Position numbers and translations under genes: made by a program. The notes under the pieces were generated by a model. The model had not been told where the DNA came from, searched no databases, and saw only the letters and a program-made list of their open reading frames with translations. Positions 24,641 to 34,004 of a stretch of DNA of 64,000 bases are shown here, piece by piece. The first letter of the stretch is position 1. Each line of letters starts with the position of its first letter. Source of the stretch: Lentimonas sp. CC4 (GTDB taxonomy: Bacteria > Verrucomicrobiota > Verrucomicrobiia > Opitutales > Coraliomargaritaceae); contig NZ_CACVBO010000001.1 of assembly GCF_902728235.1 (NCBI RefSeq), forward strand, positions 372,001 to 436,000, in the 5' to 3' direction.

Positions 24641-26077
24641 ATGTCCGTTCAACTCTACGACACACTCAGCCGATCCGTCAAACCACTCGCCCCAGCAAGC
24701 GGCCAACCACTGCGTTTTTACTGCTGCGGCCCGACTGTTTATGGCCCAGCGCACATCGGCAACTTCCGCACCTTCCTGATCCAGGACGTGCTCCGCCGCG
24801 TCGCGGAAGCCGACGGCATTGAGGTCAAACACGTGCGTAACATCACGGATGTGGACGACAAGACGATCCGCCGCTCCATCGAAGAAGGTCTCTCTTTGGG
24901 CGAATTCACGGCGAAGTGGACCGATAAATTTCACGCAGATTGTGACGCGCTCAATATGCGCCCACCCTCCATCGAGCCCAGCGCCGTCGCTCACATTCCA
25001 CAGCAGATCGCACTCGTCGAGACTTTGATTGAGAAGGGGCACGCCTACGCGACCGACGACGGCTCCGTCTATTTCCGCGTCAATTCCTTCGAGGATTACG
25101 GACGTCTCTCGCGCCTCAAGCAGCGCGAGCTCAAGACACAAACCGAGAATTCTGCGGGTGAAGTCAACGACGCCGACGAGTATGACCGCGAATCGGTAAC
25201 CGACTTTGCACTCTGGAAAGGCCGCAAGCCCGAAGATAAAGCCAACTATTGGAAGAGCCCTTGGGGCGAAGGTCGCCCCGGTTGGCACCTAGAGTGCTCG
25301 GCCATGGTCGACAGCGCCTTCGACGGCGAAACCATCGATCTACACGGCGGCGGCATCGACCTCTGCTTCCCGCACCACGAAAACGAGATCGCACAGTCCG
25401 AGTGCGCCCACGGCCACGACTTTTGCAACCACTGGTTCCACAGCGCCCACCTCATGGTGGAAGGCGCGAAGATGTCTAAAAGCCTCGGCAACCTCTACAC
25501 ACTCGACGATCTTAAGGACAAAGGCTTCAGCCCAATGGTCGTGCGCTATACGCTGATCGCCGGCAGCTACCGCCAGCAGCTCAACTTCACATTCGACGGC
25601 CTGCACGCCTCGCAAAGCGGACTGACAAAGATCGAACGCTTCGCCGAGTCGCTCCTAGCCATCACAGGCGAAGACAAAGCCGCGATGAACAGCTACATCA
25701 CCGCCGATGCACCCGAGGACTTTGGCCGCCTCGCCAAAGCATGGGATGCTCTACGCACCAATCTCAACACCGCAGCCTGCCTCGGCGCCATCTTCGGCGT
25801 GATCGGCTCTAACCCTGCCGCATCACTCGATGCCAAAGGTGCCCGCGCACTGCTCAAAGCACTCGGCACACTGCTCTATGCCATGGGACTCGAACTCTTC
25901 ACCGTTGAAGAGACCAAAGTCGATGCACCAGAAGAAGTCGTCGAACTCGCCCAAGCCCGTTGGGATGCAAAACAAGCCAAAGACTGGGGCAAGGCCGATG
26001 AACTACGCGATTCACTACTTGCCCAAGGTTGGGTCGTGAAGGACAAAAAGGATGGCTTCGATCTCGAACAGGCCTAA
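24641..26077 (+). CDS. cysS: Cysteine-tRNA ligase
   Basis: 478 residues, a class I aminoacyl-tRNA synthetase that charges tRNA-Cys. HIGH motif: GPAHIGNFRTFL; KMSKS motif: AKMSKSLGNLYTLDDL. The zinc-binding residues that select cysteine are in FYCCGPTVYG, PGWHLECSAM and FPHHENEIAQSEC. The C-terminal anticodon region ends LAQGWVVKDKKDGFDLE. The open frame extends upstream to 24452, but homology begins at the ATG at 24641. Confidence 0.97.
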   Translation: MSVQLYDTLSRSVKPLAPASGQPLRFYCCGPTVYGPAHIGNFRTFLIQDVLRRVAEADGIEVKHVRNITDVDDKTIRRSIEEGLSLGEFTAKWTDKFHADCDALNMRPPSIEPSAVAHIPQQIALVETLIEKGHAYATDDGSVYFRVNSFEDYGRLSRLKQRELKTQTENSAGEVNDADEYDRESVTDFALWKGRKPEDKANYWKSPWGEGRPGWHLECSAMVDSAFDGETIDLHGGGIDLCFPHHENEIAQSECAHGHDFCNHWFHSAHLMVEGAKMSKSLGNLYTLDDLKDKGFSPMVVRYTLIAGSYRQQLNFTFDGLHASQSGLTKIERFAESLLAITGEDKAAMNSYITADAPEDFGRLAKAWDALRTNLNTAACLGAIFGVIGSNPAASLDAKGARALLKALGTLLYAMGLELFTVEETKVDAPEEVVELAQARWDAKQAKDWGKADELRDSLLAQGWVVKDKKDGFDLEQA

Positions 26078-26090
26078 CGTAACACTAGAA

Positions 26091-27131
26091 ATGCACCATC
26101 TAATCGCACTTTGCATTTTACTCTGTCCACTGGGATTATTTGCAGCACTGACTCCCAGTGCGTATGTGTCTCGTGAATACGTGGACGTAGTGCAAGCGCG
26201 AGTAGGCGAAAAATACGCAGCCATCCGTCACAAGAATGGTAAAAAGGAACTAATCCCAGTGAGCTCACTGCGTCCAGCAAACCTAGATTGGTTTTTCAAA
26301 ATCGAAGCAGCAGATCCGCTAAGAAGGGGAGACTCTTCTGTAAAAGTCGTAACAACGATCAAGGAGTATGAACCGAAGAATACCATCGTCACATCGGAGA
26401 TAAAGGATGGCGTCGAAACCGTGCAACTGTGCGCCCCAAATGTCTTCCGCAATCAAACTGGCGGCACGTGCATGTTCTACGCCCGCGTTCATTTAATGGA
26501 TATCGCAGGCTACTATGTGAATAATGGCACCATCAATAAATCGATCAACGGGGCACCGCCCCACGACCCGTGGAGTTCACCAAACTACGTTGCGGGCCTA
26601 ACGACGATTGTAACAAACCATACACCGACGCCAATCCTACACGACCCGCTACCCTATGGAGATAATTTTGAATGGGCACGCCAACAACTACGCCTAGGAC
26701 GACCAATCCTAGCAGCACTGCCCAGTGAGATCTGGCAAGCACTCCCCTCCGGCTATCTCGCCGAGCGGCAATGGAGTGGCGGCAAAGTGGGTCACCAGAT
26801 CGTGGTCAATGGATTCACCTACAATCCAGAAACCGACGAAGGCACCTTTCATATTGTCAACACTTGGGAGGAACTCCCAGAATTCGACCTTAAAACCGAA
26901 GACGCGCGACGGGGCATATTAGTCTTTGAACAAAGCGTATCGCCCTATGGACATGTGCCAGATGACGCGGAGCAAGAACGCTTAGCAAAAGAACTAAAAG
27001 TGATCAGCATCTCCCTCCTGCGCAAAGCGGGCAGCTACAACCTCTACAAGGTGGTAACGAACCAAGGCGCCCAACACATCATGGCACCTGATAAATACAC
27101 CGCACAACGCATCGTCGAAGATCAAGAATAG
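26091..27131 (+). CDS. Secreted papain-like cysteine protease, putative
   Basis: 346 residues from an ATG 13 bases after the cysS stop; the N-terminus is a signal peptide (LIALCILLCPLGLFAALTPS). The triad order of C1 peptidases is visible: Gln122 and Cys127 in FRNQTGGTCMFYARV, His235 in GGKVGHQIVVNGFTY and Asn257 in FHIVNTWEE, close to the papain pattern Q..G.C..., GH..., NxW. The region between is short. An N-terminal 110 residues (REYVDVVQARVGEKYAAIRH) and a C-terminal 60 residues (VISISLLRKAGSYNLYKVVT) flank it; the first resembles a small SH3-like strand domain. Substrate unknown. Alternative: an inactive member of the fold. Confidence 0.75.
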   Translation: MHHLIALCILLCPLGLFAALTPSAYVSREYVDVVQARVGEKYAAIRHKNGKKELIPVSSLRPANLDWFFKIEAADPLRRGDSSVKVVTTIKEYEPKNTIVTSEIKDGVETVQLCAPNVFRNQTGGTCMFYARVHLMDIAGYYVNNGTINKSINGAPPHDPWSSPNYVAGLTTIVTNHTPTPILHDPLPYGDNFEWARQQLRLGRPILAALPSEIWQALPSGYLAERQWSGGKVGHQIVVNGFTYNPETDEGTFHIVNTWEELPEFDLKTEDARRGILVFEQSVSPYGHVPDDAEQERLAKELKVISISLLRKAGSYNLYKVVTNQGAQHIMAPDKYTAQRIVEDQE

Positions 27132-27298
27132 CGGGCACGGCTCGCCAAGACTACAGCCCGGAAAGCAATACATGGGATGACTTCGTCTCCGGCAGTGTAA
27201 CTGTCAACCCCGAGCACATCGGTAAAAAAGTCACCGCTCACGACGCAAAAGAAATTGCCCTAGGTGCCACCGAAACGGTTCGACTACGTTTAAGCTAA
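27132..27298 (+). pseudogene. Remnant of the 3' end of a gene
   Basis: An open frame that has no start of its own (it enters from the overlapping frame of the previous gene) ends at TAA 27296-27298. It reads like the real C-terminus of a secreted enzyme: DYSPESNTWDDFVSGSVTVN, PEHIGKKVTAHDAKEIALGA, then TETVRLRLS. It looks like the tail of a larger protein left after a deletion. The family is not recognised. Confidence 0.35.
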
Positions 27299-27622
27299 AT
27301 TCGGCAATAGGCTTAGGCTCTGTTTTAGAAACCACGACGTAGGTCTTCCGGAGATGGCGAAGCAGTATTACGAATACTACGTGCAGCACCAAATCGATGC
27401 GCACATATGCATACAATCGATCCAGAAATAATCGTCAACCAATGCACCAAAGGCACCGCCGGAACAATCGCTCCAGTCTGTCGACTGGCACCATTTAACC
27501 CAGGCATAAAGTGCGTTTATTCATTCATATTCAAACATTTCACAGTGGGTAAAACGCTCGCAACATCCTGACGCATCGAAATACTGAGGTCTCCATTTAA
27601 ACTGCATCAAGCAATCCCAATT
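27299..27622. other. Intergenic stretch without a recognised gene
   Basis: No convincing coding frame. It holds a palindrome around AGTATTACGAATACT (27364-27378) and, at 27347-27364, the sequence TCCGGAGATGGCGAAGCA, whose complement recurs with one change at 18086-18103. The last part must contain the promoter of the EF-hand gene. Confidence 0.4.
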
Positions 27623-27907
27623 ATGAAGAAAACAGTCCTCACACTCACCGCCCTACTAACACTCTCCCTCAGCGCCTTTGCCGCTGCCCCGAAAGATAAA
27701 AGCAACCCTTGGTTTAAAAAACACGACACCAACGGCGATGGCATCATTACAAAAGCTGAGTTCATCAAAGCCCGATCAGCATTTTACGTCCAAAAGAAAG
27801 ACTTATCCAAAGAGGAGGCAGATAAACGGGCTGAAAAAGCATTTGCCAAAACCGATCAAAATAAAGACGGCAAGATCACGCCCGCAGAGTTCTTTGCGGG
27901 CAAGTAA
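27623..27907 (+). CDS. Secreted EF-hand protein
   Basis: 94 residues: a Sec signal peptide (VLTLTALLTLSLSAFAAA) followed by two canonical calcium-binding EF-hand loops, DTNGDGIITKAEF and DQNKDGKITPAEF, joined by a charged helix (KKDLSKEEADKRAEKAFAKT). It is a periplasmic or extracellular calcium binder of unknown partner. It is a single gene with its own terminator. Confidence 0.9.
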   Translation: MKKTVLTLTALLTLSLSAFAAAPKDKSNPWFKKHDTNGDGIITKAEFIKARSAFYVQKKDLSKEEADKRAEKAFAKTDQNKDGKITPAEFFAGK

Positions 27908-27976
27908 TAAACCTAAAAAGATGAGTTAGGAGGCAGAATTCAGGTTTCTGCACGAGCACCACAATACCTTGACTCC

Positions 27977-28009
27977 GCCTCTGTCGACATGATCGACAGA
28001 GGCTTTTTT
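27977..28009 (+). terminator. Rho-independent terminator of the EF-hand gene
   Basis: An 11-bp perfect stem, GCCTCTGTCGA/TCGACAGAGGC, with a five-base loop and followed by six T. Confidence 0.92.
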
Positions 28010-28250
28010 GCGCCCGCGGACAGCACACAGATCACAGTCAATCATCACATTGAACGCTAACAAGCGTAGTTAGAAGCTAGTAGCCTGGAGTTACAAAAAA
28101 AGGCCACCAATACCCCACAAGCCACTGACAAATAACAACTTAATCAGAAAGAAACTCAAGCGCCCTAGTCTAGATTAAAACAAAACCTGAAACTTTCTAA
28201 AAAGAATCACGATCTAACCTGCGAACCCCAAAGAATAACAATCACACATC

Positions 28251-28802
28251 ATGAGACTACTATCCAAAATACTACTCACCTTCACCCTGACCCTGACCGC
28301 AACACTCTTCATCTCCAGCGCCTACGCGGGCTCGGATGCTGGCAGAGGCTCTGCTAAATACTATAAAACATTCCCCGATAAATGGGATGGTAAAAAGGTC
28401 CATATGGACTGCGTCTCCGTCAAACGAATCAACGGCGGGCCCCAAGTCGAAGGCGTCGTATTCTTTGGAGCACAAACAATTGATGACAAAAACAACGCCC
28501 CTGGGGGTAGCATCGTCGTCGCGGTGCTTGAAGGTGACGTTGAAGCCTTCGTCCGGAAATACGGCACTGTAATGGAACGCACTCCAGGCGGATCCGAACG
28601 AGTCGATAACACACGCCTAAGCGGTGTTTTTCACCAACTAGAGCGCGGCCATGTCTACCTCGATGCATCTGGTGAAGCGAATGACCTGATCCTTGGACAC
28701 AAAGAAGAGGCCAAAAATGCGATTCGCTTCGGCGATGGGATCCGATCAGGTGGCGGCGATGGCAAAGGCGGGCCCTACATGAAACGAAAATATAAAAAAT
28801 AG
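28251..28802 (+). CDS. Secreted hypothetical protein
   Basis: 183 residues with a clear signal peptide (ILLTFTLTLTATLFISSAYA). The mature part begins GSDAGRGSAKYYKTFPDKWD and continues GKKVHMDCVSVKRINGGP, a beta-rich pattern ending in FHQLERGHVYLDASGE, which may be an OB-like barrel. The tail is Gly/Lys-rich (GGGDGKGGPYMKRKYKK). I do not recognise the family. It has a strong terminator of its own. The 340-bp space before it holds the previous terminator and an otherwise A/C-rich region with no gene. Confidence 0.75.
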   Translation: MRLLSKILLTFTLTLTATLFISSAYAGSDAGRGSAKYYKTFPDKWDGKKVHMDCVSVKRINGGPQVEGVVFFGAQTIDDKNNAPGGSIVVAVLEGDVEAFVRKYGTVMERTPGGSERVDNTRLSGVFHQLERGHVYLDASGEANDLILGHKEEAKNAIRFGDGIRSGGGDGKGGPYMKRKYKK

Positions 28803-28822
28803 AGCCCCTTAAATAACTGCTC

Positions 28823-28854
28823 AAAACGCCGCCTAAACAGGGCGGCGTTTTTTT
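28823..28854 (+). terminator. Rho-independent terminator of the 183-residue gene
   Basis: AAAACGCCGCC pairs with GGCGGCGTTTT around a seven-base loop and runs into TTTTTTT. Confidence 0.92.
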
Positions 28855-28911
28855 GTGCCTGCACCTCCTTGCAGTTGACGCCTGCACCCCTCTCCCCCAT
28901 CAAGCTTGAGC

Positions 28912-29784
28912 ATGTCAGCACTCACGATTCAAACCATCGGCACACACATTTCAAAATGGGGCGAAGGCCCAATCTTCACAGAAGGACACTTGGTCTATGT
29001 TGATCTCGAAGGCCACAAGATCATCCGCCTAAACCCAGAAACAGGCGAAGAACAAATCTGGAACCTCGGAGAACGCGTCGGCACCGTCGTGCCACGTAGC
29101 GGCGGAGGCTATATTTATGCGGGCGATAACGGCATTGCATCCTTTGCCCCTAGCAATGGTGCGACACAAAATCTAGCCGACCCAGAACCGGAGAAACGCG
29201 CAACCAATCGCTTTAACGACGGCAAGTGCGACCCCGCGGGGCGGCTCTGGGCAGGCACGATCAGCCTCGTTAAAAACACAGGCGATGCTGCACTCTACAT
29301 GCTCGATACAGACGGCGCGCTACACCTCAAAATCGATGAAGTAACGAATTCCAATGGCATTTGCTGGAATGCGGACGCCACTAAAATGTATTACACCGAC
29401 ACCCCGACCAAACAGATCCGCGCATACGATTACGACAACGCCAGCGGAGCCATCAGCAACGCGAGCATTGCCATCGACACCGCAGCTCACGGCTACGACA
29501 GCTCCCCCGACGGCATGACGATCGACGCCGACGGCAACCTCTGGGTGGCCTTCTGCCACGGCGGATGTGTCACCTGCTTCGATCCGAACACAGGCAAGCA
29601 GCTTCGGAAGGTCGACCTCCCCTGCGTCGAAACAACCGCCTGCGCCTTTGGAGGTCCTAACCTAGATCGCCTCTTCGTCACCACCGGCATCCACAGCAAG
29701 CTAATCGAGCAAGACGCCGGCAAAGTCTTCGTCATCGACGGCCTCGGCGTCAAAGGGATGCCAGCGTTCGCCTACAAGGGCTGA
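28912..29784 (+). CDS. SMP-30/gluconolactonase/LRE family protein
   Basis: 290 residues, a six-bladed beta-propeller hydrolase. Metal-site motifs: KWGEGPIFTEGHLVYVDLEG (Glu), NRFNDGKCDPAGRLWAGTIS (Asn, Asp), TNSNGICWN and DSSPDGMTIDADGNLWVAFC (Asp). The family opens sugar lactones, for example in gluconate or uronate pathways, and the substrate here is not clear. The start was taken at the ATG at 28912; a TTG lies six bases earlier. No sugar-catabolic neighbours are seen. Confidence 0.92.
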   Translation: MSALTIQTIGTHISKWGEGPIFTEGHLVYVDLEGHKIIRLNPETGEEQIWNLGERVGTVVPRSGGGYIYAGDNGIASFAPSNGATQNLADPEPEKRATNRFNDGKCDPAGRLWAGTISLVKNTGDAALYMLDTDGALHLKIDEVTNSNGICWNADATKMYYTDTPTKQIRAYDYDNASGAISNASIAIDTAAHGYDSSPDGMTIDADGNLWVAFCHGGCVTCFDPNTGKQLRKVDLPCVETTACAFGGPNLDRLFVTTGIHSKLIEQDAGKVFVIDGLGVKGMPAFAYKG

Positions 29785-29893
29785 GCGCCATCGCTTAAAT
29801 AAACAAATGACAGGCTCGACTCCCAGGCTCTCTCAAACCAATATTTGAGCCGATGTAACATGGGCAAGCACCGCCCATTGATCGGCAACTAAC

Positions 29894-31156
29894 ATGAAGA
29901 TTTTACATATATGTGGCGGTAGTTTAGGATCAGGGGCCACTCTCGGCGCACTCTCCCTGCACCAGGCTCTCATAAAGCAAGGAGTTGAATCTTCTTTAAT
30001 TTTTTCGAAGGGCGACAATGAGTCAAACGCACAGCACGTCTCACCCTTCTTCAATTCGAAACTAGCAAGGAAGTTATTCGACAGCGGCACTAAGTGGATA
30101 GAGCCTCAGCTCTTAAAATCCGAAACCAAACGGAAAGTAAAAGACATATCACTCGGTCTCGTCGGGCACCCATTCTTCCTTAAAAACCGTGAGATTGAGG
30201 CCGCAGACATCATCCACTTGCATTGGATCAATTCAAGGTTCCTACGCATCAAAGCGATCCAGCACTTCAATAAGCCTATAGTGTGGACACTGAGAGACGC
30301 ATGGCCCTACACAGGTGGCTGCCACTACACCAACGACTGCGAAAATTATAAATCAGGTTGCGGCCAATGCCCGCTACTGCACTCGAATGATCCAAACGAC
30401 CGCACAAAACAAGTAATCGAAAACAAGCGAAAGCACCTACCCGATGGAATTCGATACGTCGCACTGAGTAACTGGACTGCCGAACAGGCACGAGCGTCCA
30501 GTTTGCTTCAAAACCAATCCATCGACACTATTTATAACAGTATTGACCAGAACTACCTCACTCCAAGCAACCAATCGAAAGAATCCGCCTGCGCACAATT
30601 CAATTTACCGACCGATAAAGTGATCCTACTCGCAGGCGCCGCACGCCTCGACTCACAATTCAAAGGCTACAAAGACATACTGCCAAAGTTTCCCAACGCT
30701 CAAGACTCCAACATACACATCGTCACCTTCGGACGGATCTCAAAAGCACTACAAGCAGCAACTACCGCTCCAGCCACACACTTAGGATCAATCACATCGA
30801 GCGAAGCGTTGAAAACACTCTACGGGGCAGCCGACATTTTCATAGCACCTTCCACCCAAGAAGCATTTGGTAAAACACTCGCAGAAGCGGGCGCATGCGG
30901 GCTCCCGGTCATTTGCTACGACACCGGAGGCCCTAAAGACATCGTCCTGCAGGGAAAGACAGGCTACCGAATCAAAACGAACTGCACCGACGAATTCATC
31001 AATGCGACACTCAAATTAGCGGCGGACCCCAAAACGCGAAGCGAAATGAGCGCGGCGGCAATTGAACATACTCACAAATCCTTTTGCCCTCGTCTTGCAG
31101 CAGAAAAGCACATTGAGCTCTATCGCACACTTTTAGAACGACCCAATGATGAATAA
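29894..31156 (+). CDS. Glycosyltransferase family 4 protein
   Basis: 420 residues with a GT-B fold. The N-terminus MKILHICGGSLGSGATLGAL binds the acceptor side. The donor-binding C-domain shows ILLAGAARLDSQFKGYKDI, then YGAADIFIAPSTQEAFGKTL with AEAGACGLPVICYDTGG, the E-x7-E retaining motif. An ordered cysteine set (HYTNDCENYKSGCGQCPLL) in the N-domain is typical of one wbdM/wcaC-like subgroup. It is the first of three overlapping or closely spaced glycosyltransferases at the edge of the polysaccharide region. Linkage and sugar are unknown. Confidence 0.9.
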   Translation: MKILHICGGSLGSGATLGALSLHQALIKQGVESSLIFSKGDNESNAQHVSPFFNSKLARKLFDSGTKWIEPQLLKSETKRKVKDISLGLVGHPFFLKNREIEAADIIHLHWINSRFLRIKAIQHFNKPIVWTLRDAWPYTGGCHYTNDCENYKSGCGQCPLLHSNDPNDRTKQVIENKRKHLPDGIRYVALSNWTAEQARASSLLQNQSIDTIYNSIDQNYLTPSNQSKESACAQFNLPTDKVILLAGAARLDSQFKGYKDILPKFPNAQDSNIHIVTFGRISKALQAATTAPATHLGSITSSEALKTLYGAADIFIAPSTQEAFGKTLAEAGACGLPVICYDTGGPKDIVLQGKTGYRIKTNCTDEFINATLKLAADPKTRSEMSAAAIEHTHKSFCPRLAAEKHIELYRTLLERPNDE

Positions 31157-32084
31157 ATACATCACAGAGCACGCGAAAATATCGATCGCCATCTGCACGA
31201 GAGAGCGCCCCGTCATGCTCACGAATCTGCTGAACAGCATGAGACACCTCGCCTTACTAGAAGGAGTCGAAGTAATCATAGACATCATTGAAAATCACAC
31301 GGAGGAAAACCTTAAAGAGTTAATAAGTCGATTGGCCCCCAGTCTCCCGTTCAAAGTCAACTACCACTGGGAACCTAAGCTGGGCATTCCGATTGCTCGA
31401 AACCACGCCCTCAGAGTCGCCGAAGGCTCCAGCGCAACTCACATCATTTTCCTCGATGATGATGAACGCGTCGACTCTCAGTGGCTCAAAGAACTCTGGG
31501 CAGCGTATCTAAAATTGGATCAAAGCAGCATCATCCAGGGCGCCGTCATCTCAGCACCTGAAACTGAAACGAACAAGCACCTGCACCCCTTCTTCCAGAG
31601 AAAAATCAGACAAACTGGCGACAAGATGGAAACATGCTCCACTAACAATGTAATCATTCCAATCGAGTCACTCACCCAGCATAACCTTACGTTTGATGAA
31701 AGTCGCCCATTTGCAGGCGGAGAAGACTACATTCTCACACAAAAGGCTCATAGGCTCAATATCCCGATGCGATTCTGCGCGGAATCCTTTGTCTACGAAG
31801 ATATACCCGATGAACGCCTAAATCTGAAATGGTTAAGCAAAAGAAACTTCAGCTCTGGCCTAACGGATGGAGAACAAAAACGGGAACTTGGCTTCAAGCT
31901 CACTTACGCACTGCAAAGGCTCTGGAAGCTACTACTCAACGTATTCAAAGCAGCCACTAACAAACTGCGTTCTAAAGACCATGAATCGATCAAGAAATGG
32001 CTCAAAGCCTGCGTGAACGCTGGCCAATTACTAGGTTATTTCCGATTTTCGCTGAATTCCTATAAGACAACCGATGGAAATTAA
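31146..32084 (+). CDS. Glycosyltransferase family 2 protein
   Basis: 312 residues. The GT-A fold is shown by KISIAICTRERPVMLTNLL and by the DXD-type LDDDERVDSQWLKELWAAY. GGEDYILTQKAHRLNIPMRF is the acceptor/base loop. The ATG overlaps the end of the upstream GT4 gene by 11 bases, so they are translated together. No membrane segments. Likely adds one sugar to a lipid-linked glycan. Confidence 0.9.
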   Translation: MMNKYITEHAKISIAICTRERPVMLTNLLNSMRHLALLEGVEVIIDIIENHTEENLKELISRLAPSLPFKVNYHWEPKLGIPIARNHALRVAEGSSATHIIFLDDDERVDSQWLKELWAAYLKLDQSSIIQGAVISAPETETNKHLHPFFQRKIRQTGDKMETCSTNNVIIPIESLTQHNLTFDESRPFAGGEDYILTQKAHRLNIPMRFCAESFVYEDIPDERLNLKWLSKRNFSSGLTDGEQKRELGFKLTYALQRLWKLLLNVFKAATNKLRSKDHESIKKWLKACVNAGQLLGYFRFSLNSYKTTDGN

Positions 32085-32166
32085 TCAAAAAGCCTCAGTA
32101 TCATAACGTCCATTGCGCATCATTAGACATGGCACACTTATTACCTGAATCAACATTTATAGTCGC

Positions 32167-33117
32167 ATGAAAATCAGCGTTCTAATCAACAATTATAACT
32201 ATGCCTCATTCATCACAGAGTGCTTAGACTCGGTCCAAGCGCAGAGCTACCCCATACACGAAGTCATCGTCGTCGATGATGGATCGAAAGATGATTCAAT
32301 CGAACGAATCAAGGCGCACCCGCTAAGTCCCACCTGTATCGAGAAAGAAAACGGGGGACAGTATTCAGCCATGCAAGTGGCCACACAAATCGCGAGTGGC
32401 GACATCTTTTGCTACCTTGACTCGGACGACACTTGGTCGCCCGACTATCTAAAAAATGTAGCCACTGCCTTCGAAAGCGAGCATCGACCAGACTTCGTCT
32501 ACACGAGCCTAGAAATGTTCGGCAACAATCACGGCCCACACCACCTCAATAGCAAAATTGATCAACCTCAATTCATACCCAAAAGCCAACAACTCTTACT
32601 AATAAGAAGAACCTATCTAGGCGCTCCAACCTCAGCCAACTCGATCAAAGCAAGATACGCCCGACAACTCTTCAAAGACGCAAGCCCCAAACGCCTAAAC
32701 GACTACCGAATCTGCGCAGATCAAATACTCGTGCTAGGATCCTCACTCATCGGATGCAGCAAGCTACAACTCCCAGGCAAACTAGTCAATTACCGCGTCC
32801 ACGGTGACAATAGTTTCCACAATAAAGAGCCCGAAAAATCCGAACAAGATAAAGACCTAAAACGCTTCCTCGAACTAAGAGAACACTTAGCCGACCAACA
32901 GAACATAGAACTACACCCTAAAGAGCTCTTTAACGAATTTGATCAGCTCTTAAAAGCAGGCAACCGTCAGCCAGACCTCGTTCGCATCTATTCAAAATCA
33001 TACCCTCGGCACAACATCAGCCCGTTTAGAAAGTGGTGCTGGAAACGTCGCTTCAAGTTAAGATACTGTCTATTACGCTGGTCCAATCAAGTGAAGAGAA
33101 AACCATCAGTCACATGA
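32167..33117 (+). CDS. Glycosyltransferase family 2 protein
   Basis: 316 residues. It has the GT2 start KISVLINNYNYASFITECLD, then VIVVDDGSKDDS and the metal-binding CYLDSDDTWSPDYL. A basic C-terminus (KWCWKRRFKLRYCLLRW) may touch the membrane. It is the last of three plus-strand glycosyltransferases; the stop lies 19 bases from the convergent end of the ten-gene minus-strand operon. Confidence 0.9.
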   Translation: MKISVLINNYNYASFITECLDSVQAQSYPIHEVIVVDDGSKDDSIERIKAHPLSPTCIEKENGGQYSAMQVATQIASGDIFCYLDSDDTWSPDYLKNVATAFESEHRPDFVYTSLEMFGNNHGPHHLNSKIDQPQFIPKSQQLLLIRRTYLGAPTSANSIKARYARQLFKDASPKRLNDYRICADQILVLGSSLIGCSKLQLPGKLVNYRVHGDNSFHNKEPEKSEQDKDLKRFLELREHLADQQNIELHPKELFNEFDQLLKAGNRQPDLVRIYSKSYPRHNISPFRKWCWKRRFKLRYCLLRWSNQVKRKPSVT

Positions 33118-33136
33118 GTCGCAGCAAATAATTGAC

Positions 33137-33949
33137 TCACTTCGGAGTCGGTTCATTAAGAACGTCATCAAATTGCACACGCTCAAACGCCTCAAGGTGG
33201 CCTCCGCGTGTTGCATTCAAAATACGAATACCATTCTGATCTGCAAACGTTCGAGCATGTTCAAATGCAAGGTCCATACGATCAATCGAAGCAGGACTCA
33301 CTAACTCTCCTTGCTTGCGATAATCAGGATGAAAATGATTCGCAGCCTTAGCCTCTACCACCTCTTCCGTGGTCACATCCTTTTCTCCAGCATAGTAATG
33401 ATCGCACCCGATAATATAAATAGGATTAAGGCCAAGATGATGAGCCAATTGAAGGTTCGTATACGTTACCGTATAGCCTCCGTTCGATCCTGCGACAAGA
33501 TCAGGCGAAAACATACATTCGACCGCAGGATCACAGGACGCCGCCGGCAATTCATGCAAATAAAGCAGCTTACTTTCTAACTCTTTGTTTTTCGTAGTCA
33601 GATATTCAGGAATTATAATACGAGAAAAGTGCTTCGCACACACATCAGCAATTTTGGGCCACAAGATCTCATCCACTATCGTGAAAAAAGTGGGGCGCCA
33701 TTTAGTCTGCTCGAATGCCAAATAGATTTTGTTCGATGCGATACAAACTTCCCCTTGCAATCGATCGAGGTCCTCAACTTTGAGACTAGGGCCATTGCCA
33801 ATCACCCAACCACGTTGACCACTGCAGCACCCCTTCAGTCGCTCCCAAGATCGACGCCGGCGCTTCTTTTCGAAACGCCGACGCTTCCGATTTAAACTAC
33901 GCAGCAAGGGGCCGATCATTTTTGACTGTGTTAAACGTGAAATATCCAT
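33137..33949 (-). CDS. DUF115/MptE-like protein, possible glycosyltransferase
   Basis: 270 residues. The nucleotide-binding GWVIGNGPSLKVEDLDRL and the later GSNGGYTVTYTNLQLAHHLG with IYIIGCDHYY are the signatures of the DUF115 (6-hydroxymethylpterin pyrophosphokinase MptE-like) fold. That fold also occurs in Maf proteins, which attach CMP-activated nonulosonic acids, and resembles sialyltransferases. It is the last gene of the minus-strand operon that includes a CMP-sugar synthetase, so a transferase for that sugar is a reasonable inference. The ATG at 33949 was preferred over an upstream GTG at 33985. N-terminus is very basic (RKRRRFEKKRRRRSW). Confidence 0.75.
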   Translation of the reverse strand: MDISRLTQSKMIGPLLRSLNRKRRRFEKKRRRRSWERLKGCCSGQRGWVIGNGPSLKVEDLDRLQGEVCIASNKIYLAFEQTKWRPTFFTIVDEILWPKIADVCAKHFSRIIIPEYLTTKNKELESKLLYLHELPAASCDPAVECMFSPDLVAGSNGGYTVTYTNLQLAHHLGLNPIYIIGCDHYYAGEKDVTTEEVVEAKAANHFHPDYRKQGELVSPASIDRMDLAFEHARTFADQNGIRILNATRGGHLEAFERVQFDDVLNEPTPK

Positions 33950-34004
33950 TAATACGTCAACACTAGCAATTAATTGCCAGTGCACAAAGTAACTTTACTC
34001 AATA

